From Streptobacillus felis (GTDB lineage Bacteria > Fusobacteriota > Fusobacteriia > Fusobacteriales > Leptotrichiaceae): a stretch of 39,938 nucleotides of DNA. The position numbers and the translations under genes are program-made. Under the pieces are notes generated by a model that had not been told where the DNA came from, ran no database searches, and worked only from the letters and a program-made list of their open reading frames with translations. This document shows, piece by piece, positions 39,398 through 39,938 of this stretch; positions within the stretch are counted from its first letter, which is position 1; the number at the start of each line of letters is the position of its first letter. Location of the stretch: positions 1 through 39,938 of the forward strand of contig NZ_LOHX01000297.1 of assembly GCF_001559775.1 (NCBI RefSeq). Direction: 5' to 3'.

Positions 39398-39804
39398 TAT
39401 TTTAACAAACTTTTTAAATATCTAAATATTTTTTCCTCTTCCATATCATTAATATAGTATACATCCTCTTCACCATTTATATATCCAAATAACAAATATG
39501 CAGCAAAGGTATTTGCCTCTTTCTCTAGATATGATGAAGCATTAATAAAATTCTCTTTAAATTCTATAGCATCGTCTCCATGTAAAAATGCATGCCCTAA
39601 TTCATGTGAAAGTACCATTTTTTCCATAAATTCTGATAACTCTTCATTAATTGCAATAAACTTTCTATCACCAATTTTTTTAAAAAAACCTTTTATATTA
39701 CCCAAATCTCTATATAATACTTCTATATTAGCTTTTTTTGCAATAATATATGGATCATTAGTTCTATAAGTCTCTACCATTTCATTTACTATGTCTTTTA
39801 TCAC
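39397..39804 (-). CDS. ImmA/IrrE-family metallopeptidase
   Basis: A 135-residue zinc peptidase with HELGH (67-71) followed by a glutamate-rich stretch where the third ligand is expected (EKEANTFAAYLLF, about 114-126). Family members cleave phage-type or stress repressors. No repressor gene is seen directly before or after it in the window, though one could lie to the right. The start is GTG at 39804 with GGAG seven bases upstream. The short length, without a helix-turn-helix domain, suits an ImmA-type protein. Confidence 0.82.
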   Translation of the reverse strand: MIKDIVNEMVETYRTNDPYIIAKKANIEVLYRDLGNIKGFFKKIGDRKFIAINEELSEFMEKMVLSHELGHAFLHGDDAIEFKENFINASSYLEKEANTFAAYLLFGYINGEEDVYYINDMEEEKIFRYLKSLLK

Positions 39805-39827
39805 TATTATTCTCCGTTTTTATTTAT

Positions 39828-39856
39828 ATAATACTTTTTATTAATATTTTTGTCAA
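39828..39856 (-). promoter_or_regulatory. Promoter of the ImmA-like gene
   Basis: Minus-strand TTGACA (39851-39856), 17-base spacer, TATTAT (39828-39833). A consensus match 24 bases before the GTG start. Confidence 0.75.
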
Positions 39857-39860
39857 TAAA

Positions 39861-39880
39861 AAATCCCCTTTCGGGGATTT
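39861..39880. terminator. Hairpin terminator at the right edge
   Basis: An eight-base stem (AAATCCCC 39861-39868, GGGGATTT 39873-39880) with a four-base loop, followed by TTTATTG on the minus strand. It probably ends a minus-strand gene lying beyond the right edge. In 39881-39938 I see no assignable coding sequence. Confidence 0.65.
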
Positions 39881-39938
39881 ATATATAAATTAAAGAAAGA
39901 AAAATATCAAAATTATAAACTTATGTTTTCTTCTGTTT

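Noticed and set aside
39397-39804. Prophage border at the right end
   Set aside because: An ImmA-type gene alone does not prove a prophage; no integrase, attachment site or phage gene is visible.
39881-39938. End of a coding gene at the right edge on the minus strand
   Set aside because: Two frames reach a stop before the hairpin, but fewer than 20 codons are visible and none can be assigned.

Overview
The window is very AT-rich, with small intergenic gaps, consensus-type TTGACA/TATAAT promoters and strong Shine-Dalgarno sites. Its gene content fits a small-genome anaerobic or fermentative bacterium with an outer membrane: pyruvate:ferredoxin oxidoreductase, pyruvate formate-lyase activase, formate-THF ligase, PTS enzymes, and a two-partner-secretion adhesin. 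The combination suggests Fusobacteriota, most likely Leptotrichiaceae (Streptobacillus/Sneathia/Leptotrichia-like). This is inferred from content and composition; no database search was possible.

Layout. 1-936 (-): first 312 codons of a FhaB-type adhesin that runs off the left edge. 1027-1246: decayed IS30-type transposase fragment. 1287-4797 (-): five-gene zinc/manganese-type ABC transport operon with two uncharacterised accessory genes and a Fur/PerR-like box on its promoter. 4910-6438 (-): type IV pilin-like gene overlapping a short ComEC. 6517-10086 (-): nifJ, whose promoter is back-to-back with that of a small membrane protein (10225-10605 +). 10623-11366 (-): pflA. 11467-13449 (-): double-length SIMPL protein. 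13524-17951 (-): cysteine desulfurase, GH57 branching enzyme, GNAT acetyltransferase, signal peptidase I. 18159-19175 (+): glpX. 19267-19530 (-): rpmB. 19769-21875 (-): metNIQ-type importer. 22189-26719 (+): FbpABC/AfuABC-type importer plus mgtC. 26760-31123 (-): methyltransferase, cupin, coaE, engB, lemA, DUF2207. 31211-32347 (-): radC-like gene and PSP1 gene. 32445-33303 (-): two uncharacterised genes. 33466-36840 (+): fhs and a PTS EIICB. 36942-39359 (+): small HMA-like protein, RNase H, rho, ptsH. 39397-39804 (-): ImmA/IrrE-type metallopeptidase.

How the genes fit together. PFOR, PFL activase and formate-THF ligase connect pyruvate, formate and one-carbon metabolism. PTS EIICB and HPr take up sugar, GlpX serves gluconeogenesis, and the GH57 enzyme serves glycogen branching. 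Three ABC importers (zinc/manganese type, methionine type, iron or organophosphate type) dominate transport. RNase H and Rho lie in one operon and both remove RNA:DNA hybrids.

Most of the window is ordinary core genome. The parts most worth a second look are the metal operon (histidine-poor binding protein, two accessory proteins, Fur-family-like operator), the adhesin at the left edge beside transposon debris, the ComEC without a nuclease-like domain coupled to a pseudopilin, the divergent nifJ promoter pair, and an intrinsic terminator inside the FbpABC-type operon. I found no CRISPR array, tRNA, rRNA or intact mobile element.
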